Shown in pieces: positions 41,079-50,578 of a stretch of DNA of 64,000 bases (positions are counted from its first letter, which is position 1; each line of letters starts with the position of its first letter). This DNA comes from JACCTU01 sp963788055 (GTDB lineage Bacteria; Actinomycetota; Thermoleophilia; Gaiellales; Gaiellaceae): NCBI GenBank assembly GCA_963788055.1, contig CAWBFA010000001.1:773564-837563 (forward strand). The letters run 5' to 3'. The position numbers and the translations under genes were made by a program. Under the pieces are notes generated by a model. It worked only from the letters and a program-made list of their open reading frames with translations, made no database searches and was not told where the DNA came from.

Positions 41079-44000
41079 ATGAAGGTCTGCCCGAACTGCG
41101 GGCGGGAGAACCCAGCGGACGCGCGGTTCTGCTCCGCCTGCGCGACGCCGCTCGGGGAGGCGGCGCCGATACGCGAGGAGCGCAAAGTCGTGACCGTGCT
41201 GTTTTGCGACCTCGTTGGCTCGACCGCAAGGGCCGACCGTGCAGATCCGGAGGACGTGCGCGCGTTCCTCTCGCGCTACCACGATCGCGTTCGCTCCGAG
41301 CTCGAGCGCTTCGGCGGCACCGTCGAGAAATTCATCGGCGACGCCGTGATGGCGCTCTTCGGCGCCCCGACCGCGCACGAAGACGACCCGGAGAGGTCGG
41401 TTCGTGCGGCGATCGCGATCCGCGACTGGGCGAACGAGGAGCAAACGCTTCAAGTCCGGATCGGGATCACGACCGGCGAAGCGCTCGTCACCGTCGGCTC
41501 GAGGCCATCAGAAGGCGAGGCCATGGCGTCAGGCGACGTCGTCAACACGGCCGCGCGCATCCAGGTGCAGGCACCGGTGAACGGGATCCTCGTCGACGAG
41601 ACGACGTACCGCGCGACCCGCGACGCGATCGGCTTCGAGGAGCGTGAGGCGGTCGAGGCGAAGGGCAAGGCGGAAGCTGTCCCGATCTGGGAGGTCGTCG
41701 AGGCCCGGTCGCGGCTCGGCGTCGACGTCGTGCACACGGCCAGGACAGACCTCGTCGGCCGCATGCGGGAGCTCGACACCCTTCGGGACGCGCTCGCACG
41801 AGTTCGGGAGGAACGTCAGCCACAGCTCGTGTCGCTCGTCGGCGTTCCCGGAATCGGCAAGAGCAGACTCATCTACGAGCTCTTGCGGGTCGTCGAACAG
41901 GATCCCGAGATCATCTTCTGGCGGCAAGGGCGTTCGCTCCCCTACGGCGAGGGGGTGAGCTACTGGGCGCTGCACCGAAGTCGTCAAGGCGCAGGCCGGC
42001 ATCCTCGAGACCGACACTGCGTCTGACGCCGAGGCGAAGCTCCGCCAAACCGTCGCTACGGTCGTCGACGATGCCGACAGCGAGTGGGTCGAGAGCCACC
42101 TCCGGACCCTGATCGGGCTCGGAGCTGAGCTCGAGCTCGGCGGCGACCGGCGTGCGGAGGCGTTTGCCGCGTGGCGGCGTCTCTTCGAGTCGATGGCCCA
42201 GAGAAGCCCGCTCGTGCTCGTCTTCGAGGATCTGCAGTGGGCGGACGAGGGGATGCTGGACTTCGTCGACCACCTGGTCGAGTGGGCGACCGGCGTGCCG
42301 ATCCTCGTCGTCGCCGGCGCACGTCCCGAGCTTCTGGCGCGCAGGCCGGGCTGGGGCGGTGGGAAGGCGAACGCCACGACGCTCTCGCTGGCCGCGTTGT
42401 CGGACGATGACACCGCACGACTGATCGGCCTGCTGCTCGGCCGCGCTGTCTTGCCAGCCGACACGCAGGTCGAGCTGCTCGCCCGCGCGGGAGGCAATCC
42501 CCTCTACGCCGAGCAGTACGCGCGGATGCTGACCGAGCGTGGAATGAACGGAGGGTTGGCACTGCCCGAGACCGTCCAGGGCATCATCGCCGCCCGCCTC
42601 GACGCGCTCGCGCCCGCTGAGAAGGAGCTGCTCCAGGACGCCGCGGTGATCGGCAAGGTGTTCTGGCTCGGTGCGCTCGCGGCATCCGGAAAGCGTGAGC
42701 GGTGGGAGGTCGAGCAGGGCTTGCATGCCCTCCAGCGGCGAGAGTTCGTCCGCCGCCAGCAGCGCTCCTCGGTGGCAGCAGAGCACGAGTACGCGTTCAT
42801 GCACCTCCTGGTGCGCGACGTCGCGTACGGGCAGATCCCACGTGCCCAACGGGCCGACAAGCACCGCCTCGCCGCCGAGTGGATCGAGTCCCTGTCGCCC
42901 GACCGCTCCGAGGATCGCGCCGAGCTGCTCGCCCACCACTACTCGAGCGCGCTCGAGTATGCGACCGCGGCGGGCCAGGACACGACCGTCCTCTCCGAGC
43001 GGGCGCGTCTGGCGCTGCGAGACGCCGCCGACCGTTCTGCTTCGCTCTTTGCGTTCGCGGATGCCGCTCGGCACTACGGAGCCGCGCTCGAGCTGTGGCC
43101 GCCGGACGACCCCGAGCGCCCGAAGCTGCAGTTTGCGTACGCGAGTGCGCGTAGTCGTTCCGAGGGCGGCGGAGCCGAGCTTCTCGAGGAGGCTCGTGAC
43201 CGGCTGCTTGCCGCGGACGACAGAGCCCTCGCAGCAGCTGCTGAGATCACGCTCGCCGACGTGAGGTGGACCGCCGGAGCCCAGGACCTCAGCCTCGAAC
43301 ATCAGCGGCGTGCGGCGGAGCTCGTGGACGGGGAGCCGACTTCTAGACCGAAGGCGTTCGTCGTCGCCAACCTGTCGCGCTTTCTCATGCTCGCCAGCGA
43401 CTCGGAAGCGATCAGCGTCGGTCGACAGGCGCTCGCGATGGCCGAGGAGCTCGGGCTCGACGACCTCCGGGCGAACGCCCTGAACAACATCGGGTCGGCA
43501 AGACTTCGAACGGGCGATCGTGGCGGAATCGCCGACCTGGAGGCGAGCATCGCCCTCGCCGAGCGCGTCGACCCCGTTGAGAGCATTCGCGCCTACGGGA
43601 ACCTGGCGAGCACGCTGGCGGAGTCGGGGGATCTCGCACGCCACTCGGAGCTGTACGGCAAAGCGCTTGCCGTCTCCGAGCGGCTCGGCGTCCCGGACTT
43701 CATCCGCTGGTTTCGCACCGGTCAGCTGGAGTCATGGTTCTGGGACGGTCACTGGGACGAGGCGTTCCGGCTCGCAAACGAGTTCATCGTCGAAACGGAG
43801 GCGGGCGCGCCGTTCTACCTGGAGTCGGCCTGGCGCACGCTGCGGGGCCGAATCCGGCTCGCCCGCGGGGACCTTTCCGGTGCACTCGAGGACGCGACGA
43901 AGTCGATCGATCTGGTCCGGCGCGGGCAGGATCCGCAGCTTCGCGATCCCGTCTTCATCTTCGCCGCCAACGCGTTGATCGAGGCCGGCCGCACCGCGGA

Positions 44001-44391
44001 GGCCGACGCCCTCGTCAACGAGCTCGACCTCGTCAATCGCGCCGAAGAAGTCTTGCTGATCTCCGGATGGACCGTCGACCTTCCGACCGCGTTCACCCGG
44101 CTCGGGCGTGGCGAGGAGTTGGCCGCAGCCGCAGCGCGGCTCGAGACATCGACCGCGTGGGTGGAGGCGGCTCAGGCCTACATCGCCGGGGACTTCATCA
44201 GGGCTGCCGAGATCTACCGAAAGATCGGCTCGCAGATCGACGAGGCGCACGCCCGTCTCCGCGCAGCCGAGCACCTTGGCCGGGGCTCAGAGGCGAACAC
44301 GCAGCTTCAGAAAGCGCTCGAGTTCTGGCGGTCGGTCGGAGCGACCCGCTACATCCGCGAGAGCGAGGCGCTAGTCGCAGCGTCGGCTTAG
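41079..44391 (+). CDS. Adenylate/guanylate cyclase-AAA ATPase-TPR regulatory protein, one frame change near 41975
   Basis: A large signalling protein of about 1,104 aa. It starts with a zinc ribbon (CPNCGRENPADARFCSACAT), then a class III cyclase domain (VTVLFCDLVGSTARADRA, FIGDAVMALFGAP, GDVVNTAARIQVQAPVNG; both metal-binding Asp residues present). A STAND-type AAA domain follows (Walker A LVGVPGIGKSRLIYELL; Walker B LVLVFEDLQWADEG). The rest is a long TPR-like helical region. At 41973-41976 four bases stand where three are expected, so the frame slips between GEGVSYWAL and EVVKAQAGILETD. Such proteins are common in actinobacteria; the signal is unknown. Divergent from the CDF gene. Confidence 0.87.
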
Positions 44392-44409
44392 AGGCGGTCG
44401 AGCAGGCGG

Positions 44410-45507
44410 CTAGAGATTGCCGCGGAGCGCCTGCTCGCGCTCGATCGCCTCGAAGAGCGCTTTGAAGTTCCCGTCACCGAAGCCGCGCGCGCCGTGGCGC
44501 TCGATCACTTCGAAGAAGAGCGTCGGGCGGTCCTGCGCGGTCTTCGTGAAGATCTGGAGCAAGTAGCCGTCGTCGTCGCGGTCGGCGAGGATCTTCAACC
44601 GCCGCAAGTCCTCCCACGACTCGTCGATCTCGCCGACGCGGTCGCCGACGTCTTCGTAGTAGGCCTCCGGCGTCACGAGGAACCTGACGCCGCGCTCCTT
44701 GAGCGCGTCGACCGTGTCGACGATGTTCGACGACGCCATCGCGACGTGCTGCGAGCCCGGCCCGTGGTTGAACTCGAGGTACTCCTCGATCTGGCTCTTG
44801 CGTTTGCCCTCGGCGGGCTCGTTGATCGGGAATTTGATCTTCCCTTCGCCGTCCGTCATCACCTTCGACATCAGAGCGGAGTACTCCGTGGAGATCGCCT
44901 CGTCGGTGAAGTGGATCATCTCCGTCATCCCAAAAACGCGTTCGTAGAACTCGACCCAGTGCTGCATGCGGCCGAGCTCGACGTTGCCGACGACGTGGTC
45001 GATGTGCTGCAGCCCGACGCCCAGGTCGCTCCCGTTCGTCGACTCCTGCGCGACGTAGCCGGGCAGGTAGGCGCCTTCGTAGCCGGCCCGGTTCACGAAC
45101 GTGTGCACGACATCGCCGTACGTCGCGATCGAAGAGAGCTCGACCTTGCCGAATTCGTCCTCGACCGAGCGCGGCTCGGCCACGCCGCGCGCGCCACGCT
45201 GAACCGCCTCGCGGTACGCGTTCGTCGCGTCGGGGACGCGCAGCGAGATGTCCTTGACCCCGTCGCCGTGGAGGCACGCGAATTCGCAGATCGGTGAGTC
45301 GCGACGCAGGCCGCTGGTGACCACGAGGCGGATCTCGCCCTGCTCGAGGACGTATGACGCACGGTCGCGCACGCCGGTCTCCGGACCCGCATACGCCGTG
45401 CATCGGAAGCCCAACGCGCGCTCGTAGAAATAGGAGGCCTGCTTTGCGTTGCCGACCCAGAGCTCGACGTGGTCCCAGCCGTCAAGGGGCATGAAGTCGC
45501 TGCTCAC
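44410..45507 (-). CDS. hpd: 4-hydroxyphenylpyruvate dioxygenase
   Basis: An iron enzyme that turns 4-hydroxyphenylpyruvate into homogentisate, the entry to the HmgA pathway. The 365-aa protein has two glyoxalase-like halves. It starts DGWDHVELWVGNAKQASYFY and holds the iron ligands in LQHIDHVVGNVEL (His), GSQHVAMASSNIVD (His) and PTLFFEVIERHG (Glu). The C-terminal FGDGNFKALFEAIEREQALR is the classic HPPD ending. TAAGAT lies exactly 6 nt before the GTG at 45507. It has its own promoter, 9 kb from hmgA. Confidence 0.95.
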   Translation of the reverse strand: MSSDFMPLDGWDHVELWVGNAKQASYFYERALGFRCTAYAGPETGVRDRASYVLEQGEIRLVVTSGLRRDSPICEFACLHGDGVKDISLRVPDATNAYREAVQRGARGVAEPRSVEDEFGKVELSSIATYGDVVHTFVNRAGYEGAYLPGYVAQESTNGSDLGVGLQHIDHVVGNVELGRMQHWVEFYERVFGMTEMIHFTDEAISTEYSALMSKVMTDGEGKIKFPINEPAEGKRKSQIEEYLEFNHGPGSQHVAMASSNIVDTVDALKERGVRFLVTPEAYYEDVGDRVGEIDESWEDLRRLKILADRDDDGYLLQIFTKTAQDRPTLFFEVIERHGARGFGDGNFKALFEAIEREQALRGNL

Positions 45508-45513
45508 GACCTG

Positions 45514-45519
45514 ATCTTA
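45514..45519 (-). promoter_or_regulatory. Leaderless-type -10 box of hpd
   Basis: TAAGAT on the minus strand, 6 nt before GTG 45507; it overlaps the end of the EamA transporter gene. Confidence 0.6.
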
Positions 45520-46407
45520 CTCGGCTGCCGGAATGGCGGGACGGCGCCGGGCCAGCCCGATCCCAGCGGCGATCGCGAGCCCGCCCACGACCTGCAGCGG
45601 GGTCATCGTCTCCGAAAGCAGCAGCAGGGCGAAGAGGGCTCCGAGGAACGGCTGCAGGTTCGCGTAGAGGGACGCGCGCGACGGTCCGACACGGTCGATT
45701 GCCGTGAACCAGAGCACGTTCGTGATCACGAGCGGCCCGATGATCGAGATTCCGAGGATCGTCCAGACGGTCGGCGAGAGGTCCCAGTCCTGACTCGCGA
45801 GCTGAGGGGCGGCGGTCGGGAGGAGCAACGCCGCGCCCATCAGCAGGCCGACCGCCGAGATCCGAAACGGCGAGTAGCGCTGCATCAGCGGAGCGATCGC
45901 CACCGAGTACACGGCCCACGTCGCCGATCCAACGAGGGCCAGGCCGATCCCCTTCGGGCTGCCCGCCACCTCGCCGTGCGAGCCGAGCGCGACGAGTGCG
46001 ACTCCGACGAAGCTGACGCCGGCGGCCGCGACGAAGCGCCTGGAGAGCCGTTCGACTCCCGTCAGCCGCGCGACCAGCATGGTGAAGATCGGCAGCGTCC
46101 CGAAGACAAGTGCGGCCGTGCTCGCCGTCGTGTACTTCAACGAGTAGACGAAGCTGATCTGGTTGAGCCAGATGCCGACCGCGGCGGCGCCGAACAAGAG
46201 GAGGACGTCCCGCCGGCTCATACGCAGCGAGCGCTCGAAGGCGAGCGTGATCGCGGCGAAGAGCAGCGCCGCGGTCGTGAACCTGACGGCCGAATAGGCG
46301 AGGGGTTGGAACCCGTGCCCGATGACGTACTTCGTCATCGTGAAGTTGATGCTCCAGATGACGACCGTGATGAGGAGGCCGATCTCGGCTGCGGAGAGTC
46401 GGCGCAC
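45517..46407 (-). CDS. EamA/DMT-family transporter
   Basis: A ten-helix drug/metabolite transporter of 296 aa made of two EamA repeats (first IGLLITVVIWSINFTMTKYV through TLPIFTMLVARLTG; second IGLALVGSATWAVYSVAIAP through LQPFLGALFALLLLSE). Family members export amino acids, purines or other metabolites; the substrate cannot be inferred. A longer frame to 46608 exists, but GTG 46407 gives the normal N-terminus and has TACCGT 8 nt upstream. It is divergent from the small gene at 46438, 30 bp away. Confidence 0.88.
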   Translation of the reverse strand: MRRLSAAEIGLLITVVIWSINFTMTKYVIGHGFQPLAYSAVRFTTAALLFAAITLAFERSLRMSRRDVLLLFGAAAVGIWLNQISFVYSLKYTTASTAALVFGTLPIFTMLVARLTGVERLSRRFVAAAGVSFVGVALVALGSHGEVAGSPKGIGLALVGSATWAVYSVAIAPLMQRYSPFRISAVGLLMGAALLLPTAAPQLASQDWDLSPTVWTILGISIIGPLVITNVLWFTAIDRVGPSRASLYANLQPFLGALFALLLLSETMTPLQVVGGLAIAAGIGLARRRPAIPAAE

Positions 46408-46425
46408 GGGCGCGGACGGTAGCGA

Positions 46426-46431
46426 TACGCT
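46426..46431 (+). promoter_or_regulatory. Leaderless-type -10 box of the 46438 gene
   Basis: TACGCT, 6 nt before GTG 46438. Confidence 0.6.
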
Positions 46432-46437
46432 TCGAGG

Positions 46438-46707
46438 GTGGCCGAGGTCACCCGAGACGACATCGACGAGCTCGTCGGGCCGGCGACTCCACACTTCGCT
46501 TACCAGCTCCGCGCGCGAATCGAGGAGCTCGTCAGCGACCTCCCCGAGGACCACGAGGTCCGCCGATACGCCGAGGAGAAGAAGGAGCTGCTCGACCGCC
46601 TCGGTCATGCGTCCTCGCGCGCAGAGGACGGGCCCGTCGAGCCACGGACGAGGATCGGGTGGGAGACGATCCCGAGCGCGGCTCCGGCGTCCGAACCCCT
46701 GCCTTAG
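46438..46707 (+). CDS. Small conserved hypothetical protein
   Basis: An 89-aa soluble, acidic, helical protein (VTRDDIDELVGPATPHFAYQ, then ARIEELVSDLPEDHEVRRYA) with a disordered Pro/Ser-rich tail. I do not recognise a family. A leaderless-type promoter supports the GTG start. The FabL-like gene follows 16 bp later on the same strand and may be co-transcribed. Confidence 0.7.
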   Translation: MAEVTRDDIDELVGPATPHFAYQLRARIEELVSDLPEDHEVRRYAEEKKELLDRLGHASSRAEDGPVEPRTRIGWETIPSAAPASEPLP

Positions 46708-46723
46708 TCATCGCACTTCGTCG

Positions 46724-47449
46724 ATGAGGAACGTCTTCGTCTCGGGGGGCACGCGCGGGATCGGAAAGGCGATCGCCCTTCGGTTCGCCCGAGCCGGCGC
46801 CGACAGCGTCGCGGTCGGCTATCTGCGGAACGACCGGGCTGCAGAGGCGACCGCGGAGGAGCTGCGGGCGGCGGGCACAGAGCCGGTGCTCGTGCGCGGC
46901 AACGTCACGTCGGAGCGGGTGCTCGAGCAAGTCACGGCGCTCGGACCGCTCGACGTGCTCGTGCACAACGCTGCGACCGGCGTGATCCGCCCCGCGCTGG
47001 AGACCGAGCCGAAGCACTGGGAGTGGACACTCACGGCAAACGCACGCGCGCTGCTCGACCTCGCCCGCGCGACGGTGCCCCAGATGCAGTCGGGCTCGTC
47101 GATCGTCGGCATCTCGTCGCTCGGCGCCCAGCGGGTGCTCGAGAACTACGCGCTCGTCGGGACGTCGAAGGCGGCGCTCGAGTCGCTCATCCGCTACCTG
47201 GCCGTGGAGCTCGCGCCGAACGGGATCCGCGTGAACGGCGTGTCTGCCGGCGTCGTCGAGACCGAGGCGCTCAACCACTTCCCGAATCGCGAGGACATGG
47301 TCGGGCACAGCACGAAGCGGACACCGGTCGGCCGCCTCGTCGAGCCCGAGGACGTCGCGGATGCCGTCGAGTTCCTCTGCTCACCGGCCGCGAAGATGGT
47401 CTGCGGGCAGACGCTGATCGTCGACGGCGGCTTCTCCCTGCTCGCCTAG
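46724..47449 (+). CDS. Short-chain dehydrogenase, enoyl-ACP reductase III (FabL)-like
   Basis: A 241-aa NAD(P)-dependent reductase. The cofactor motif is FVSGGTRGIGKAIALRFARA. The catalytic Ser is in IVGISSLGAQ, and the Tyr-Lys pair is in ENYALVGTSKAALE. Blocks such as VLVHNAATGVIRPALETEPK, HWEWTLTANARALLDLA, SLIRYLAVELAPNGIRVNGV and ALNHFPNREDMV closely follow FabL of Bacillus, the enoyl-ACP reductase that completes each round of fatty acid elongation. If right, this is an alternative to FabI. The general SDR assignment is certain; FabL function is inferred from motif similarity. Confidence 0.85.
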   Translation: MRNVFVSGGTRGIGKAIALRFARAGADSVAVGYLRNDRAAEATAEELRAAGTEPVLVRGNVTSERVLEQVTALGPLDVLVHNAATGVIRPALETEPKHWEWTLTANARALLDLARATVPQMQSGSSIVGISSLGAQRVLENYALVGTSKAALESLIRYLAVELAPNGIRVNGVSAGVVETEALNHFPNREDMVGHSTKRTPVGRLVEPEDVADAVEFLCSPAAKMVCGQTLIVDGGFSLLA

Positions 47450-47473
47450 GCCTTTCGTGGGTTGAAAGCGCGC

Positions 47474-47479
47474 TATCGT
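47474..47479 (+). promoter_or_regulatory. Leaderless-type -10 box of the methyltransferase gene
   Basis: TATCGT, 6 nt before GTG 47486. Confidence 0.6.
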
Positions 47480-47485
47480 CGGCGC

Positions 47486-48112
47486 GTGGAGCCCACCGAC
47501 GAGAACCGCAGCGCGTTCGACGCCGCCCACCGCTCGGCCCAACGGCACGAGGCCGGGCTCCCGTCGCTCGTGCGCGAGTCGCTCGCCGACCTCAACGGCA
47601 AGCGCGTCCTGCACCTCGGCTCAGGCTCGGGCGCCGCGACCGTCGAGTTCGTCGAGCTGGGCGCGAGCGTCACCGGCGTCGACCCCTCGGACGGAGCGCT
47701 GGCCGTCGCACGCGAGCGCGAGCCGGCCGTGCTCTGGATCCACTCGGAGATCGAGTCGCTGCCGGCTGAGCTCCAGCGAAACCGCTTCGATCTCGTCTAC
47801 GCAGGCCCGGAGACCACACAGGGTGTGCGAGACCTCGACCTCCTCGCCGCCACGGTTGCCGCGGCGCTCCGACCCGGCGGCGACTTCCTGCTCTTCGACG
47901 AGCACCCCGCTGCGCTCTGCATCGACGGCCTGATGCACTGGCGCGAAGACTACTTCGCGGCGGGCTTTCGCCGACTCGGCCAGCTCGTCGGCGCACTCGG
48001 CCGACGCGATCTTGTCGTGCGTGCGCTGGAGGAGTTCCCGGCCGGGCCGGGGTCGTACCACGACGCGCGCGTGCCGGAGAGTTTCCTCCTGCACGCCCGG
48101 AAGACGCGCTAG
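47486..48112 (+). CDS. SAM-dependent class I methyltransferase
   Basis: A 208-aa methyltransferase with motif I VLHLGSGSGAATVEFVELGA (about residue 45), motif II VTGVDPSDGALAVARE and motif IV region RNRFDLVYAGPETT. It has the post-motif RPGGDFLLFDEHPAA. The substrate is unknown. The leaderless-type promoter fixes the GTG at 47486. It ends 4 bp from the convergent proline dehydrogenase gene. Confidence 0.86.
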   Translation: MEPTDENRSAFDAAHRSAQRHEAGLPSLVRESLADLNGKRVLHLGSGSGAATVEFVELGASVTGVDPSDGALAVAREREPAVLWIHSEIESLPAELQRNRFDLVYAGPETTQGVRDLDLLAATVAAALRPGGDFLLFDEHPAALCIDGLMHWREDYFAAGFRRLGQLVGALGRRDLVVRALEEFPAGPGSYHDARVPESFLLHARKTR

Positions 48113-48116
48113 GCGC

Positions 48117-49019
48117 TCAAGAACCGTTCCGCGAGAAGAGCCGCCCGAACGTGTCGGTCGCGACGTAGCCGGCGATCCGCGGATTCTCCTGTAGCCGACG
48201 CAGCGAATACTCGTACCACTGCCGCCCGAACGGCACGTAGATGCGCAGGCGGTCGCCCTCTCGCACGAGCTCCCGCCCGAGCGCCTCGCGGACGCCGAGC
48301 AGCATCTGGAACTCGTACCGCTCCCGTGCGATCCGCTTCCCCTCGGTGATCAAGAACTCGTCGTGGGTCGCGATCCCGACGAACGACGCCGTCTCGACGA
48401 GCGCCTCGAGGCTCCTGACGTAGCTCGCCCGGATCTCCTCGAAGTCGGTGTACGCGATCGACTCGGGCTCGAGATAGATGCCCTTGCAGATCCGGACGTT
48501 CGGGCGCAGGTCCGCGAGCCCTGCGATGTCGTCGAGTGTGCGGCGCAGCCGCGCCTGAAAGACGACGCCCACGTTGTCGAGCGCCGCCTCCCTCAGTTCC
48601 CGGTACATGCGAAGGGTCTCGTCCGTCGTGGTCGAGTCCTCCATGTCGATGCGGACGAAGTTCCCGCTCTCGGCCGCATGCCGAACGAGAGCCTCGATAT
48701 TCGCCTTGGCGACGTCGTAGCCGAGCTTCAGGCCGACGGCCGTCGGCTTGACGCTCACGTTCGCGTCGAGCCCGTGCTCGCCGATCGCGTCGAGCGTGTC
48801 GTGGTAAGCGCCGACGATCTCCTGCGCCTCCTCGGTGTTGTGGATCTCCTCTCCGAGAACGTCGATCGTCGCCGTCATGCCGTCCGCGTTCAGGCGCGCG
48901 ACGGTCGTGACGGCGTCGTCGATCTCTTCGCCGGCGATGTAGCGATCGGCGATCCGCCGGACGATCGGACGCGGAACGGCCGGCAGCAGATGAACGAGCG
49001 CGCGATCGAGAAGAGCCAA
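48117..49019 (-). CDS. Proline dehydrogenase (monofunctional)
   Basis: An FAD enzyme that oxidises proline to pyrroline-5-carboxylate. The 300-aa TIM-barrel protein has NVSVKPTAVGLKLGYDVAKA, VRIDMEDSTTTDETLRMYRE, GVVFQARLRRTLDDIAGLAD, VRICKGIYLEPESIAYTD and the C-terminal IYVPFGRQWYEYSLRRLQEN, in which the final Arg residues bind the proline carboxylate. TAGAAT precedes the TTG start at 49019 by 9 nt. No pyrroline-5-carboxylate dehydrogenase gene is in the window. Confidence 0.92.
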   Translation of the reverse strand: MALLDRALVHLLPAVPRPIVRRIADRYIAGEEIDDAVTTVARLNADGMTATIDVLGEEIHNTEEAQEIVGAYHDTLDAIGEHGLDANVSVKPTAVGLKLGYDVAKANIEALVRHAAESGNFVRIDMEDSTTTDETLRMYRELREAALDNVGVVFQARLRRTLDDIAGLADLRPNVRICKGIYLEPESIAYTDFEEIRASYVRSLEALVETASFVGIATHDEFLITEGKRIARERYEFQMLLGVREALGRELVREGDRLRIYVPFGRQWYEYSLRRLQENPRIAGYVATDTFGRLFSRNGS

Positions 49020-49046
49020 GCCGCGGCGATTCTAAAGGCGCCCGGC

Positions 49047-50231
49047 CTAGGGCTTGCGGGGAGGCAGGAAGATGAACCCACCCGAGAGCGTGTCCGCCTC
49101 CTTCTTCCGTAGCGCCATACAGTTGACGGTGCGCGAGCGCACCTCGCGGATCACGCCGCGCATTGCTGCATAGGCGGGCTTCTTCGAGCCGTCCGCCCAG
49201 AGCACCCCCGACTGCCAGCCGGCGAGCCGCCTCTCGTCGGTCAGCAGAAAGTTGAAGAACGAGGCGACGTACGGCTGGCAGTACGCGAAGCGAACCGCGT
49301 CCACGAGCTGCGCCGCGTGCAACGCTTCTGAGCCCACTGTCCGTGCGCGCTCGACGCCGTTGTAGAGCGAGCGCTTCGCGGAGTCGACGGTCGTCTCGAA
49401 GCCGTCCTCGAGGTAGTAGATGCGCGCTCCGCCCCCGATCGTCGGCTGATCTGTGCCGGCGAAGGCCTCTGCGTACGCGATCACGAGCTTCTCGTAGTCG
49501 CCCTGTCCGATCGATCCGGTACTCGGGTGCCTCGCGAACGGGCTCTCGAGCGAGAAGTCGCCGTACGGATGGTGTCCGACGTTGTCGAAGAGCGGCCGCT
49601 CGCGACCCATCCCGCGGTAGGCCTCACCGAGCTTTCGCACGAACAACCCCGGCGAGTGGCTCGCGTTCGAGACGGCGTAGGGGTTGTCGTTCCCGCGAGG
49701 CGACGTGTCCGTCATCAGGTTCAGGCGGGGACGGGCGGCCTTGAGCGTGTCGTAGCAGCGTGCGAGCAGCAGGGCGTATTCGCGCGGTGCAACGCTCTCA
49801 CCGCTCGCGAACTGCGGCTGCCAGAAGTCGTTCGAGTTGACCTCGTTCCAGATCGTGACGTCGTTGATCGTCGGATAGCGCGAAAGTGCATCCCGCACGT
49901 ACGTGCAGAACTGCGCACGCTCGGCATCGGTCTTCGGCGCCTCGCGTGCCGGTCCGGCGACGGTCAGGACGATCCGCATCGGAAACGTCGCGCCGAGGAC
50001 GCGGTTCATCGTCACGACGTCGTTGCGGGTCAGCTTCGAGCTACCACGGCGCCAGGTGAGCGGGACCCGGAGCGCACCGATCCCCAGATCGCGAAGTGCG
50101 GCCGTAGCCGGCTTGGGATGGGCCGTCCACTTGAGCTGGTCGTCGACGATCCCGACGAGCAGATCGGAGTCAGCCCGCGCTGCGGGCGCCAGCGCAAGGG
50201 CAAGCAGAATCGTGCCGAGAAGGCGGCGCAC
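49047..50231 (-). CDS. Secreted glycoside hydrolase-like (clan A TIM barrel) protein
   Basis: A 394-aa exported protein with signal peptide MRRLLGTILLALALAPAARA. The mature part starts LLVGIVDDQLKWTAHPKPAT and shows LRVPLTWRRGSSKLTRNDVV and DVTIWNEVNSNDFWQPQFAS. The Asn-Glu in the latter corresponds to the acid/base of clan-A glycosidases (GH5, GH39 and relatives). GHHPYGD and RIYYLEDGFETT fit strands 6 and 7 of the barrel, with a possible nucleophile Glu in YYLEDG. The glycan target is unknown. The family call is by motif only. Confidence 0.72.
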   Translation of the reverse strand: MRRLLGTILLALALAPAARADSDLLVGIVDDQLKWTAHPKPATAALRDLGIGALRVPLTWRRGSSKLTRNDVVTMNRVLGATFPMRIVLTVAGPAREAPKTDAERAQFCTYVRDALSRYPTINDVTIWNEVNSNDFWQPQFASGESVAPREYALLLARCYDTLKAARPRLNLMTDTSPRGNDNPYAVSNASHSPGLFVRKLGEAYRGMGRERPLFDNVGHHPYGDFSLESPFARHPSTGSIGQGDYEKLVIAYAEAFAGTDQPTIGGGARIYYLEDGFETTVDSAKRSLYNGVERARTVGSEALHAAQLVDAVRFAYCQPYVASFFNFLLTDERRLAGWQSGVLWADGSKKPAYAAMRGVIREVRSRTVNCMALRKKEADTLSGGFIFLPPRKP

Positions 50232-50280
50232 GCCCTCTCTATCGGCAGGTGGCGCCTCGGCCAGTAGGGCGGGTGGTTAC

Positions 50281-50574
50281 CTAGGACTCGCGCATGAACC
50301 CTTGGCGGGCGGCGCTGACGAGCGCTACCGCCTCGGGGAACAGCACCCGCATCGCGTCGCGGAGCGCCATCGCCTGCTCCTCTGCCGCGCCCGACGGATT
50401 CAACTGTGAGAGCGCCGCGCCGGTCAGCTCGACGGCCGTGTTGAGCGTCAGCGTGGCGAACTGCTCGCGCTGAGCCTCCTGCACGGACTCAGCCTGCTGC
50501 TCGGCAAACTCGCGCAGCCCCCGCAGGAGCTCCTCGGGGTCGCCGCCGAACGGAAATCCGAAGCCGCCTTCCAT
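50281..50574 (-). CDS. Hypothetical helical protein
   Basis: A 97-aa protein with a Gly/Phe/Pro-rich N-terminus (MEGGFGFPFGGDPEELLRGL) and otherwise amphipathic helices. I do not recognise it. It follows the next minus-strand gene by 4 bp, so the two probably form an operon divergent from the coiled-coil protein gene. Confidence 0.7.
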   Translation of the reverse strand: MEGGFGFPFGGDPEELLRGLREFAEQQAESVQEAQREQFATLTLNTAVELTGAALSQLNPSGAAEEQAMALRDAMRVLFPEAVALVSAARQGFMRES

Positions 50575-50578
50575 GTCC

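Noticed and set aside
41973..41976. Programmed frameshift in the cyclase-ATPase gene
   Set aside because: No slippery heptamer or downstream structure was seen, and many other genes here show similar single-base slips, so assembly error is simpler.
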